A DNA stretch of 43,510 nucleotides from a virus, in IMG/VR virus record IMGVR_UViG_3300046557_000335, positions 1 to 43,510 of that record; one strand, written 5' to 3'. The notes beneath the pieces were generated by a model. The model was not told the DNA's origin and did not search any database. It saw only the letters and a list, made by a program, of their open reading frames with translations. Each line of letters begins with the position of its first letter. Position 1 is the first letter of the stretch. Below, piece after piece: positions 24,912 through 32,019 of the stretch. Both the position numbers and the translations under genes were made by a program.

Positions 24912-25930
24912 GCAATACCCCGAAGTTTTCCATCCCCGAGCTGCCGGCCTCGAGCAGTCAGCCGGAGGTGTATGTAGACACGGCGTCGCGCATTCTCGAG
25001 ATCATGGCGCAGGCGGTCATCAAAGATCGCACGCTCACCACGCCGCCAGGCACTCAGGTCGACGGCGATATGTTCTGGATCAACGGCACGGGCGCCGGCG
25101 ACTGGACCGGCCACAGCAATGTGCTCGCACTGTACGTCTCGACGTCGCTTGGTCCGTGGTTCTTCATCACGCCACAAACAGGATGGCGCGCGTACCTGTT
25201 GGCGGAGAGTCGCGCGGCCACTTACAACGGCACGGCTTTCACAACGGTCGCCGGCTTCATGTATGTGTACAAGAACGATTTCGATCGCACGGACCTGGCA
25301 ACGGTGGCCGATCCGGTGATCGCCGAGACTGTCAGCGGTGCCGGCGCCGCGTCGTCTCGGCTCGCCGGCGCGATCAGCGGCGCGCTCGGCGTCATCGATC
25401 TTTCAACCGGCACCACGAATACCGGCCGCACGTTCGTCTCGTCTCGAGCGGCCGATCTCACCAGCTTCGGTGATGGCGTCACGATCTTTCGAGCTCGCGT
25501 GCGTTTGCCGGTGCTATCCGATGGCACTGAGACGTACTCAATCCGCGTCGCGTTCGACGACTCAGCAACGAACACAGCGCCGACGGATGGCGCGTGGTTC
25601 AGCTACACGCACGCCACGAACTCGGGCAAGTGGGTGTGCAACACGGCGAGCAATAGCACGACGACCGCCACGAACGCCGCGACTGCGGCGCCTGTGGCGA
25701 ACACCTGGACTGCGCTCGAGGTGCGATCGAACGCCGCGGGCACGTCGATCGCGTTCTATGTCGACGGCGTGCTGGTCGCCACGAACACCACGAACATTCC
25801 GGTGACGTTCGGCACGCGCGACTTCGGCTTCGGCTTCGGCATCGTGAAGAGCGCGGGCACCACGGCGCGCAAGCTGCAGGCGGACTTTATGGAAGTTGAG
25901 AAAGACTTCACGACGGCACGCGCGGCATGA
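24908..25930 (+). CDS. Tail fibre-like protein with DUF2793 domain, copy 1
   Basis: A 340-residue protein. Residues 1 to about 110 fit DUF2793 (a GDWTGHSNVLALYVS stretch, then WFFITPQTGWRAYLLAES). The C-terminal half (about 180-335) is a beta-sandwich, lectin-like region with FRARVRLPVLSDGTETYSIR and AFYVDGVLVATNTTNIP. ATGA overlap with the hub gene. Probably a tail-surface protein used in host binding. The next gene is a diverged duplicate. Confidence 0.78.
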   Translation: MSNTPKFSIPELPASSSQPEVYVDTASRILEIMAQAVIKDRTLTTPPGTQVDGDMFWINGTGAGDWTGHSNVLALYVSTSLGPWFFITPQTGWRAYLLAESRAATYNGTAFTTVAGFMYVYKNDFDRTDLATVADPVIAETVSGAGAASSRLAGAISGALGVIDLSTGTTNTGRTFVSSRAADLTSFGDGVTIFRARVRLPVLSDGTETYSIRVAFDDSATNTAPTDGAWFSYTHATNSGKWVCNTASNSTTTATNAATAAPVANTWTALEVRSNAAGTSIAFYVDGVLVATNTTNIPVTFGTRDFGFGFGIVKSAGTTARKLQADFMEVEKDFTTARAA

Positions 25931-26964
25931 GTGACACGCCGAACCTTTTGCTGCCTGAGTTCGGAAGCGCCGGTGTGCCGTCCGGCCTCGAGCTCACGCG
26001 CGGGTTCCGCATTCTCGACGCGATCGTTCAACTCACGCCGAACGCGTTCGACAACGCGCCGCCAGGCTCACCTGCGCTCGGCTTCAAGACTATCGTCGGC
26101 ACATCGCCGACGGGCGCCTTCATCGGTCACAAGAATCACATCGCGTACTACACGCAGGACGGCTGGCAGTTCATCGTCCCGCGCAACAATTGGCTGGCGA
26201 TCTTCGGCGCGAATTCGTTGTGGGTGTTCAGTGAGTCGCTCAACGTTTGGGCACAGATCCCGCTGACCGGAGCGGCGGCGGGCGCGGCGAACATCACACC
26301 GGATAATCACCCGGTAACGCCTAACAACGCCGACGACGAGTTCGAGACGGGATCGGCGATTGACCTGGCAGGCACGCGTTTCAGCGGTGCGACGGCGTGG
26401 AGCTGGCTCAACCAGGGCACGCTGACTTCAGTGGTCGCACAAGGCGCGTTGACTGTAGTCAACACGAATCAGACGACGACGATCCGTGGAATCACGCAGG
26501 CGCCGTCCGGAGCGACCTATCGCTACCGTTCGAAGATGTCGTATTTCACGCCGACGAATAACACCGGCGCGACTGGCATGGTGCTAGCTCGAGGCGCGAA
26601 GCTGATCATCTTGGCGATCGGATATAACAATGGCGGCTTCGTCTTCATCCAGCGGTACACAAACGCAACGACGCTCGCGTCTTCGAGCTTCGGCACGGTT
26701 GGCGATGTGCCTGCGACGCGCACGAGTGGCGCCAGCACTGGATTGACGACGGAGGCGACCTATCTCGAAGTTGAGTACGACGCCACCAACGTGATCTTTC
26801 GCTCGAGCGGTAGCGGATACAACGGCACGTTTGGAACCTTTCTGTCCGAAGCCGCGGCGACATTCCTGGGAGGTGCCCCAGATGCCGTCGGCCTCATCAT
26901 TTCGGGCCAGGCTGTCGCCACGGCGTTCGCCGGAAACTGGGATTGGTTCAGGAAAGTGGCGTAG
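25927..26964 (+). CDS. Tail fibre-like protein with DUF2793 domain, copy 2
   Basis: A 345-residue paralogue of the preceding protein: the same start (MSDTP...), FRILDAIVQ, TGAFIGHKNHIAYYTQDGWQFIVPRNNWLAIF, then a beta-rich C-terminal half with SGATYRYRSKMSYF and EATYLEVEYDATNVIFRSSGSG. The two copies have clearly diverged after duplication. It is the last rightward late gene; the converging pilin unit ends just downstream. Confidence 0.77.
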   Translation: MSDTPNLLLPEFGSAGVPSGLELTRGFRILDAIVQLTPNAFDNAPPGSPALGFKTIVGTSPTGAFIGHKNHIAYYTQDGWQFIVPRNNWLAIFGANSLWVFSESLNVWAQIPLTGAAAGAANITPDNHPVTPNNADDEFETGSAIDLAGTRFSGATAWSWLNQGTLTSVVAQGALTVVNTNQTTTIRGITQAPSGATYRYRSKMSYFTPTNNTGATGMVLARGAKLIILAIGYNNGGFVFIQRYTNATTLASSSFGTVGDVPATRTSGASTGLTTEATYLEVEYDATNVIFRSSGSGYNGTFGTFLSEAAATFLGGAPDAVGLIISGQAVATAFAGNWDWFRKVA

Positions 26965-27006
26965 AAAAAAAGCGCGTCGACCGATTCGCAGATCAGCGGA
27001 CGCGCT
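26965..27006 (-). terminator. Intrinsic terminator of the leftward pilin unit
   Basis: Read leftward, AGCGCGTC (26999-27006) pairs with GACGCGCT (26971-26978), followed by a run of Ts formed by the A-run at 26965-26971. There is no T-run on the rightward side, so it serves the minus strand. Confidence 0.75.
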
Positions 27007-27021
27007 CAAGGGGGGAAACTT

Positions 27022-27270
27022 TCACGAGTCGCGACAACGAGGATTGGAGCAACGTCCTGTATCGTCGCAGCACTGGCACTGCAGCGAGTTCAGCGAGCCT
27101 CGCAAATCGACGCAGCAACACGGCCAATCGGTCGGGTCCGCCGGCGGAAAGTCAGCCGGTGGGCTATCTGAGAACATTAATGCGGGCCAACGCCAGGCGT
27201 CGCGCAACCTTGGATCCTCAGTGCACACCCAGTTCTCAAACAACCAATCGAAGCGGTAACGAGGTTTCAC
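27022..27270 (-). CDS. Small cysteine-rich protein, last gene of the pilin unit
   Basis: An 82-residue ORF from a GTG at 27270 that overlaps the previous stop as GTGA. The N-terminal half is aromatic (RYRFDWLFENWV, WRWPALMF), then Pro-rich, and the C-terminal third has nine cysteines counting the one near the start, in CCC, CQCC and single positions, suggesting metal binding or disulfides. No signal peptide is visible. It ends 16 bases before the terminator hairpin. Function unknown. Confidence 0.55.
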   Translation of the reverse strand: MKPRYRFDWLFENWVCTEDPRLRDAWRWPALMFSDSPPADFPPADPTDWPCCCVDLRGSLNSLQCQCCDDTGRCSNPRCRDS

Positions 27271-27500
27271 GCCGCGCCGTCTTTCACTTCGGTCTGCGGC
27301 GGCGGGACGTGCATGTAGTGGCTCACGTCGTCCGCATCGACAACGTCGCCGTCGACAGTCAAAAAGAATTGTGTTCCGAACTCGGTTAGGAGCTCGGCGA
27401 GCTCCACGTCGCGCCCATCCTTCCACACGCAATACAGCCCGGAGTAATCCTCGGGCATGCCATCGGCGTCGATCGTCTTCCAACCGCCGGTCTCACTCAT
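27267..27500 (-). CDS. Small DUF551-like protein
   Basis: A 77-residue protein starting at ATG 27500, with GGWKTIDADGMPEDYSGLYCVW at its start and VSHYMHVPPPQ near its end. These resemble the beginning and the HWMPLPEPP-like end of DUF551 phage proteins. A longer frame to 27557 adds a non-conserved stretch. It lies in the unit led by the pilin; DUF551 has no established function. Confidence 0.6.
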   Translation of the reverse strand: MSETGGWKTIDADGMPEDYSGLYCVWKDGRDVELAELLTEFGTQFFLTVDGDVVDADDVSHYMHVPPPQTEVKDGAA

Positions 27501-27519
27501 GACACGGGTCCTCGCATTG

Positions 27520-27750
27520 TCACGACGAAATTGATCGGGAGGCGCGCTCGCCAACAATCCATCCGCCGGCCGACTTGCAGATTGCTACGCGGTGTACGGT
27601 CTTTATCTTGCACACGTTTCCGTCGAACTCGAGGTCGATCGAGCAACCGGCAATCCACGCGATCGCGACGCGTTCGTCTTCCGTGAGCTGATCCGCTTCC
27701 TTGTCGATGGCACGCTCAGCAGCCAGTGCCAAGTCTTCGAAGATCTTCAC
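27520..27750 (-). CDS. Small protein coupled to the pilin gene
   Basis: A 76-residue protein from GTG 27750, which overlaps the pilin stop as GTGA (another GTG at 27756 is possible). It has an acidic helix (FEDLALAAERAIDKEADQL) followed by IAWIAGCSIDLEF and VHRVAICKSAGGWIV. Coupling to the pilin gene means the two are made together. No family recognised. Confidence 0.6.
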   Translation of the reverse strand: MKIFEDLALAAERAIDKEADQLTEDERVAIAWIAGCSIDLEFDGNVCKIKTVHRVAICKSAGGWIVGERASRSISS

Positions 27751-28280
27751 CTGCACGAGCTCGGCAAGAACTGCGGCCGCACGGTCGTGAGCTTGGCGGC
27801 GTCACCTTGCCAGGTGATCCCCTCGCGCTTCGGCTGTTTAGCTAGGCCGCATTGCCACACCACGTCGCCGGCGGCGTCGACACCAGGCGAGAGGGCCAGG
27901 ACGTTGTGCCCCTCGGCTTTCAAATCGTCCGACGCTCCCAGGCCGTACGTGATGACGATTACGCCGGCCTGCACGTTCACGCTGTCGACATATCGGCCGC
28001 CCGGCGTCTCGGCGCCGCCGGCTTCCTGGTAGGTTTCCGGCCAGTGTCCAGCGGTGGCGAAGCTCTCGGCCATCATCGTCTTCACGCCGGCGGCCAGGGT
28101 GAGACCTTCGGTCGCCTGCGCGCGCACCGTGTAGCTCTGGTAGGCCGGGATCGCCAGCGCCGCCAGGATGCCGATGATCGCGACGACGATCATGAGTTCG
28201 ATCAGGGTGAAGCCGCGCCGGCGGGCATGTGGCGGGTCGACTTTCGTTGAACGGGAGAACGGGGCGGAAAAGTTGCGCAT
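27747..28280 (-). CDS. Type IV pilin (PilA-like), phage-borne
   Basis: A 177-residue protein with an unmistakable class III prepilin signal: basic RRRG, cleavage before F24, then FTLIELMIVVAIIGILAALAIPAYQ with the invariant Glu at mature position 5. The mature part (about 154 residues) has the YTVRAQATEGLTLAAGVKT helix, a beta region, and a C-terminal pair of cysteines (WQCG and SSCR) that would form the disulfide-bonded D-region of type IVa major pilins. The leader is long (23 residues), but no nearer start exists. It opens a leftward operon, 32 bases downstream of a repeated phage promoter/operator element, so it belongs to the phage transcription plan. It could enter host pili and change phage adsorption or motility, which is inference. 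Confidence 0.9.
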   Translation of the reverse strand: MRNFSAPFSRSTKVDPPHARRRGFTLIELMIVVAIIGILAALAIPAYQSYTVRAQATEGLTLAAGVKTMMAESFATAGHWPETYQEAGGAETPGGRYVDSVNVQAGVIVITYGLGASDDLKAEGHNVLALSPGVDAAGDVVWQCGLAKQPKREGITWQGDAAKLTTVRPQFLPSSCR

Positions 28281-28311
28281 GGCGTGAGACTCCGAGCGGT
28301 TGGGGAAAGGC

Positions 28312-28342
28312 GGGCAAGAGTAGCGTGCCGCGCAGGTTCTAG
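28312..28342 (-). promoter_or_regulatory. Repeated promoter/operator element, copy a (pilin unit)
   Basis: Read leftward it is CTAGAACCTGCGCGGCACGC followed by TACTCT. It matches the palindromic element found at 31973, 33201, 33753, 38197, 40160 and 43384, and lies 32 bases before the pilin ATG. The TACTCT may serve as a -10 box. Confidence 0.6.
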
Positions 28343-28775
28343 TCCACGCGTACGAAAGTGCCGCGCGCGGTTTCCCTTCCGTTCCCAGCCAGCCGCGGTT
28401 GCGGCCAAACAACGGTCTGCAGGTGCGGCTGCTTTAGCTTCGGTGCGTCTTACGGACGCCACTCGCCCACGCGCAGGTTCAGGCCGCGCGCCCTATCCGT
28501 TGCCCCCTCTCAATCGCTCGAGGAAGGCGGGTCGTCCCAACCCCACGAAGGGGCAAGGGATAGGTCCGAAGTTGTCCAGGTATCGCCGCAGTGTCTCTGA
28601 GGGTCGGAAGTCGCGCTGCTCTGCTGTCTTTTTGGTTCGAGCTCGAGCGCGCGCGCAAAGTGCCCCGCATGGCGAGACGTTCGCCACGGACGGTTCGGTT
28701 TGCTGTGCGTCTGCCCCGTTCCGGGCTCGATACTTTCGCGGCACGCGCGGAGCGATCGAGTCCCTAGCGGTAGGG
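28343..28775 (+). other. Gene-poor stretch upstream of the pilin unit
   Basis: I see no convincing gene on either strand. The long open frames here are Arg/Ser-rich shadows without ribosome sites or family patterns. There is a possible partial copy of the AACCTGCGCG element near 28463-28475 (leftward) and only weak hairpins. The stretch may be leader DNA carried in with the pilin unit. Confidence 0.4.
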
Positions 28776-29021
28776 GTTGGTAGGCTGGTGCGGCACTGTA
28801 TGTTGTGCCATAGTTGCGCCGCGGCTCTTCCAGGAGTCGCGTGTTTCTTGCGCTGTTTTCTTGGCGCTTAGCTACGAGCGGCGGCGCGACGGTTTAGAAG
28901 CCATCTGGCCGTTCGCTGTCTCTCAAGTTCCAAGCTCTCGACCAGCTTCGAACCGATACGCTAAGGGTCTCGAAACCCTCAACGCCGGGCGGCTCCAACC
29001 GCGCCGGCGTTTTCTTTTCTA
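28776..29021 (+). ncRNA. Candidate structured non-coding RNA
   Basis: A possible promoter (TTGGTA, 16-base spacer, TATGTT at 28776-28803) precedes a stretch with no gene but clear base-pairing: GCGCCGC (28816-28822) with GCGGCGC (28881-28887), extendable to nine pairs; AGGGT (28964-28968) with ACCCT (28975-28979); and then a strong terminator. Expected length is about 200 bases. It matches no RNA family I recognise, and promoter strength is uncertain. Confidence 0.28.
28981..29021 (+). terminator. Strong rightward intrinsic terminator
   Basis: AACGCCGG (28981-28988) pairs with CCGGCGTT (29004-29011), extended by GCGG with CCGC inside, followed by TTTTCTTTTCT on the rightward strand. No rightward gene lies immediately upstream, which is why a non-coding transcript is suspected. 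Confidence 0.75.
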
Positions 29022-29049
29022 CAGGATAGCGAGCGCCCAGGGAACCCGA

Positions 29050-29078
29050 TTGAAAAGCGCGCTGACAATCGGTATGAG
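29050..29078 (+). promoter_or_regulatory. Sigma-70-type promoter for the small rightward genes
   Basis: TTGAAA (29050-29055), a spacer of exactly 17 bases and TATGAG (29073-29078). It would give a leader of about 140 bases to the ATG at 29225, with two possible hairpins: GCCTG with CAGGC, and GGAGC with GCTCC. Confidence 0.5.
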
Positions 29079-29224
29079 GAAGGCGCCGGGTCGGTCGGCG
29101 TTCTCCATATCGAGTTAGTCCAACTACTTTCCCCTCCCCGGAAGCCTGACGCTCCGCAGGCTGATAGGGGGAGCGCCGGCCGGCTCCGCATGTCCACTTT
29201 TCCCCTGTTATTGGAGGCGATGAA

Positions 29225-29473
29225 ATGTCGACGCGCGCAAAGTTGAAGCTGGTGCAGGTGATCGATTCGGCCTGGGCCAAGGGCGGCCCGGTGCAGAAGA
29301 CGCTGAAATTCTCGGCCGTCTATGACACCAGCATCCCGGAGGATCAGCGTTTCCAGAAGGCGACGCCGAGCGGCAGCTGCGAGTTGCAGATCGACAACCC
29401 GGAAGCGCTCAAGCAGTTCGAGATCGGCGCGGATTACTACGTCGACTTCACGCCTGCGCCGGATCAGAAGTAA
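29225..29473 (+). CDS. Conserved small phage protein of unknown function
   Basis: An 82-residue protein with a strong GGAGG site before the ATG. The segment LKFSAVYDTSIPEDQRFQKATPSG and the ending FEIGADYYVDFTP form a pattern that recurs in small proteins of many siphoviruses, so it is a genuine gene. It is beta-rich. It runs rightward between two leftward blocks and seems to have its own promoter at 29050. No biochemical role is known to me. Confidence 0.8.
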   Translation: MSTRAKLKLVQVIDSAWAKGGPVQKTLKFSAVYDTSIPEDQRFQKATPSGSCELQIDNPEALKQFEIGADYYVDFTPAPDQK

Positions 29474-29534
29474 CAGGCACGAACGCGGCCGAGCTTCCGA
29501 CAACGAACCATCATAGGCATAGGGCCGCAGCCGC

Positions 29535-29741
29535 ATGGTCGAAGGAAGCTCGAGCCGTCCGCTCTTTGAGCTCACGCCGGACGAACCGAGCGTGCAGGCT
29601 AACGTGGGTCGCCTGTGTCTTCTCTTCTGGTTTGGATCGTTGCGCGAATGGAAGATCGGACCGCGCGACAATCGCCGCAACCAGAATCCCCACTGGCAGA
29701 TCTATCTCGGGCCGCTCTCAGCGATTTGGTGGACGTACTGA
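29535..29741 (+). CDS. Small Trp-rich phage protein
   Basis: A 68-residue ORF following the 82-residue gene by 61 bases in the same direction. Its C-terminal half (FWFGSLREWKIGPRDN, then WQIYLGPLSAIWW) has the aromatic pattern of a real small phage protein, perhaps membrane-touching but without a full membrane span. It ends one base before the converging HNH gene. Function unknown. Confidence 0.6.
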   Translation: MVEGSSSRPLFELTPDEPSVQANVGRLCLLFWFGSLREWKIGPRDNRRNQNPHWQIYLGPLSAIWWTY

Positions 29742-29742
29742 T

Positions 29743-30087
29743 TCACGGATCGAACATGTCGATCGCCTTGCCTTCGCGCCTGGTGCGGTAACGCGTCTCG
29801 GCGTGATGGTCGCGGTCGTAGTGCAAGTGGCAACCCTGGCACATCGCTTTCAAGTTCGAGGGGTCGCAGTGTTCCGGCTGGTGATCGAGATGCGCGACAG
29901 TTAGAACGACGGTCGAGCCGGTGCCATAAGCTGCGCCGGCTTGAACGTTCGGACAGCGACCGGCATGTGTGCCGCGGCCGCACTCACCGTGACACTCGCA
30001 GCGATCGCCGGCGCGCTTCCTGATATCCGCGCTGATTTCCGGCCAGTTGTCCGGATAGCGCGCGCGGTTCTCAGGACGGATCGGCAT
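29743..30087 (-). CDS. HNH endonuclease (early-region copy)
   Basis: A 114-residue protein with the HNH pattern: cysteines in CECHGECG and RCPN, the catalytic LTVAHLDHQPEHCDPSNLKAMCQGCHLHYD segment with the DH pair, Asn and the CxxCH zinc ligands. It is the last gene of the leftward early unit and differs from the packaging-end HNH at 43051. It may be a homing-type nuclease or act on host DNA. Confidence 0.85.
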   Translation of the reverse strand: MPIRPENRARYPDNWPEISADIRKRAGDRCECHGECGRGTHAGRCPNVQAGAAYGTGSTVVLTVAHLDHQPEHCDPSNLKAMCQGCHLHYDRDHHAETRYRTRREGKAIDMFDP

Positions 30088-30334
30088 CTGGTTTCGCCGG
30101 TGGATCGGCGCGCTTCACATACAACATTTCGCGGGCGATATCTTCTTTCAACCAACGCTCGGCTGCGCCATTCTCGAGCGCCTTCACTAGCGGATAAACC
30201 CAGCTGAAGAGATACGGGTGAATCTCCTCGAGTGCCTTTTTAACTTCCCTAGAGGCGCGGAATGCTGGGTCGTTCGGATCGAGACGCGAACGAATGAGGC
30301 GTGCGGCGTCGGCGAGATATCTTGGTTGAGTCAT
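30071..30334 (-). CDS. Small protein of unknown function
   Basis: An 87-residue protein from ATG 30334 (MTQPRYLADAARLIRSRLDPNDPAF). It is helical and amphipathic with VKKALEEIHPYLFSWVYPLVKALE, resembling small host- or replication-interacting phage proteins. It overlaps the HNH gene by 17 bases and couples as ATGA to the gene upstream. Confidence 0.62.
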   Translation of the reverse strand: MTQPRYLADAARLIRSRLDPNDPAFRASREVKKALEEIHPYLFSWVYPLVKALENGAAERWLKEDIAREMLYVKRADPPAKPDADPS

Positions 30335-30888
30335 TGGAGTTGCGGCAACACGCCCGGATTGCAGATGCCGCACACGTCGCCGGCGAACGCGAGCTCGGTC
30401 CCACAAGTCGCGCAGCATTCCGCGTCGTCGTCTTCTTCGTCGACGAGCTCGGCCGCGAACGAGGTGAACTCGCGATTGATCGCCGCAGCGATCGGGTCCG
30501 CTTCCTCAAAGGCTTGGCCCATGTTTCGTAAGACGTTGCCGGCGAGCTCGGCGGGATGCCTGGACGTTTCATATTCTCGTTTGCGGATAGCGGTTAGCAT
30601 GTGCTCGTGTTCTAACCACTCGCTGGTTGCGCGCGCCTGGTCTAGCGCGTGCGGTGTGACGCCGAAGCGATGCGCCACGGCTTCGCAGATCTGATTGCTC
30701 CGGCGCAAGGCTTGCTGGTCGGCCGGCTGTCCGCCGCCGAACTCGCCGGCGTCGAACTGCGCGTCCGCGTGGCCGCACTGAAGTATTTCGCGGAACCAAT
30801 CTCGGTGTACGTGAAGCGCACGGCGGAAGGCGCGGAGCGCGCGTTGCATTTGCGCGCCGAACGGTGATCGCAAGTTGTACGACGTCAT
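30331..30888 (-). CDS. Early protein with C-terminal zinc-ribbon-like motif
   Basis: A 185-residue protein from ATG 30888 (MTSYNLRSPFGAQMQRALRAF); the open frame to 31008 adds unsupported sequence. It is helical for 140 residues, then acidic (ELVDEEDDDAE), and ends with CCATCGTELAFAGDVCGIC, two CxxC pairs that probably bind zinc. Contact with nucleic acid or a host protein is possible. No family recognised. Confidence 0.65.
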   Translation of the reverse strand: MTSYNLRSPFGAQMQRALRAFRRALHVHRDWFREILQCGHADAQFDAGEFGGGQPADQQALRRSNQICEAVAHRFGVTPHALDQARATSEWLEHEHMLTAIRKREYETSRHPAELAGNVLRNMGQAFEEADPIAAAINREFTSFAAELVDEEDDDAECCATCGTELAFAGDVCGICNPGVLPQLQ

Positions 30889-31178
30889 TTGCTGGACTCC
30901 TTTTGTGACTGTCTCGGAAGGAAGAGATTGGGTCGAAGCCGCCGGCGCATTTCGTGGCACTGACGCATTGCCTCGAGATCCGCTGCGACTCTCTCGAGGC
31001 TTGACCATTCGAAGCGGCGCTCAACGTAGTACGAGAACTCCAACGCCGCGCAGGCTTCCTCGTGATCTAGCCGCTGACCGAGACCGAAGTAGACCAGCCA
31101 GTTTTGTTGATCGGTCAGTTTCAGCGTGCGCGCATCCGCGGGCAGTCGCGGCGCCGACAAGTACGCGCGAGAGCTCAT
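30885..31178 (-). CDS. Small helical early protein
   Basis: A 97-residue protein, ATGA-coupled to its neighbours on both sides. The sequence LTDQQNWLVYFGLGQRLDHEEACAALEFSYYVERRFEWSSLERVA looks like a compact helical bundle, and the C-terminus is basic. Unknown function, but codon-level structure and coupling support a real gene. Confidence 0.65.
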   Translation of the reverse strand: MSSRAYLSAPRLPADARTLKLTDQQNWLVYFGLGQRLDHEEACAALEFSYYVERRFEWSSLERVAADLEAMRQCHEMRRRLRPNLFLPRQSQKESSK

Positions 31179-31579
31179 GCTCCCGCCCTGAGTTCGGCAA
31201 GCCGCATCGCTCCGTCATCGGCGGCGTCCTGCACCTGGCGTTCGTACGCTTTGCGGTGCTCCGGCGAGAGTCGATTGACGGCGACAACACGAACGGTCGT
31301 GCGGCCGCGGCATTTGTTGCAGACGGTGTCGTAAACGCCGCCGGCGTAGTCTTCCGCGAACTCCGGGTCGTTGGCGAAATCTTCGGCCGACAAGCCGCTG
31401 GCGTCGATCGACGGGTTGACGTGCGAACCCTTGCCGTCGCACACGTCGCAGACCCCCCAGGTTGTGGGCAGCGGAAATTCTGTGCCGTCTTCGAGATAAA
31501 GAATCGGGATCGCGTCGGCAGCACAGTTGCGGCGATCCGTGGCGAAGTTGATCTCCTCGAGATATGCGTCGTGGCTCAT
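31175..31579 (-). CDS. DnaJ-like zinc-finger early phage protein
   Basis: A 134-residue protein of a type frequent in phages. It has CDVCDGKGSHVNPSIDASGL, then LSAEDFANDPEFAEDYAGGVYDTVCNKCRGRTTV, giving two CxxCxGxG-like pairs related to the DnaJ zinc centre, and a C-terminal RLSPEHRKAYERQVQDAADD helix. The ATG at 31579 has AAGGAGC upstream. The role in infection is unknown. Confidence 0.8.
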   Translation of the reverse strand: MSHDAYLEEINFATDRRNCAADAIPILYLEDGTEFPLPTTWGVCDVCDGKGSHVNPSIDASGLSAEDFANDPEFAEDYAGGVYDTVCNKCRGRTTVRVVAVNRLSPEHRKAYERQVQDAADDGAMRLAELRAGA

Positions 31580-31591
31580 GCGCGTGCTCCT

Positions 31592-31735
31592 TCAATGTTT
31601 GGAAAAGAGGGCGCGAACGATGCGCGCCTTCTGTTGGGCGGTTGTGGTTCCTGCGTGTGGACCGCAGAGCTTCGAGAAGAGCCGGTTCTTTTGCTCGATA
31701 AGCTCGAGGACCGTCTTCGATCGTCTGAGGCTCAC
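31592..31735 (-). CDS. Very small basic protein
   Basis: A 47-residue ORF from GTG 31735, overlapping the previous stop as GTGA and ending 12 bases before the next gene's ATG. Basic and helical (SLRRSKTVLELIEQKNRLFSKL). It fills what would otherwise be a gap in a tightly packed operon, which is the main support. Function unknown. Confidence 0.5.
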   Translation of the reverse strand: MSLRRSKTVLELIEQKNRLFSKLCGPHAGTTTAQQKARIVRALFSKH

Positions 31736-31935
31736 GCCACACCTCGCACCGAGAGCTCAGGCAGCATGCGATCGCGCTGCGCATCCGTCCAAAGGCGGTC
31801 GATCACGCCGAGGGCGGCCTCCCGACTCTCAACCCACACGCGCGGAACGCCGCGACGGACTCGGACCAGAAAGCCGCCCCGCTGGTCCGTGCAGAACGTA
31901 AGCGGCGTGATGGCGACGAATGTGTTCGGGTTCAT
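31732..31935 (-). CDS. Small early protein, first gene after element b
   Basis: A 67-residue protein (MNPNTFVAITPLTFCTDQRGGFLVRVRRG), beta-rich at first and helical later (ESREAALGVIDRLWTDAQRD). It lies about 38 bases downstream of the repeated promoter/operator element at 31973-31998, so it probably starts an early transcript. Unknown function. Confidence 0.62.
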   Translation of the reverse strand: MNPNTFVAITPLTFCTDQRGGFLVRVRRGVPRVWVESREAALGVIDRLWTDAQRDRMLPELSVRGVA

Positions 31936-31956
31936 GATCTCGGCTCCGTGTTAGTG

Positions 31957-31998
31957 CTCAACCTGCGCGGCCATCATACTGCGCGGCGCGCAGGTTTT
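31957..31998 (-). promoter_or_regulatory. Repeated promoter/operator element, copy b
   Basis: Read leftward, CTAAAACCTGCGCGCCGCGCAG is followed by TATGAT at a -10-like place. A second, rightward half (CTCAACCTGCGCGG at 31957-31970) faces it, forming a larger inverted repeat. It precedes the leftward gene starting at 31935. Confidence 0.65.
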
Positions 31999-32019
31999 AG
32001 CGTGCTGGTGTTCACGGTT

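Noticed and set aside
27592-28032. A 146-residue rightward frame opposite the pilin
   Set aside because: The minus strand carries the unmistakable pilin sequence; the plus frame has no pattern.
28284-28871. A 195-residue rightward frame over the pilin promoter region
   Set aside because: Arg/Ser/Ala-rich, no ribosome site, and it runs through the promoter element and non-coding DNA.
28894-29280. A 128-residue minus-strand frame and a tRNA-like TTCGAA motif near 28950
   Set aside because: The frame is low-quality sequence over a terminator. No acceptor stem or anticodon arm could be drawn around the TTCGAA motif on either strand.
30875-31954. A 359-residue rightward frame
   Set aside because: It is antisense to several coupled leftward genes, including the recognisable zinc-finger phage protein at 31175.
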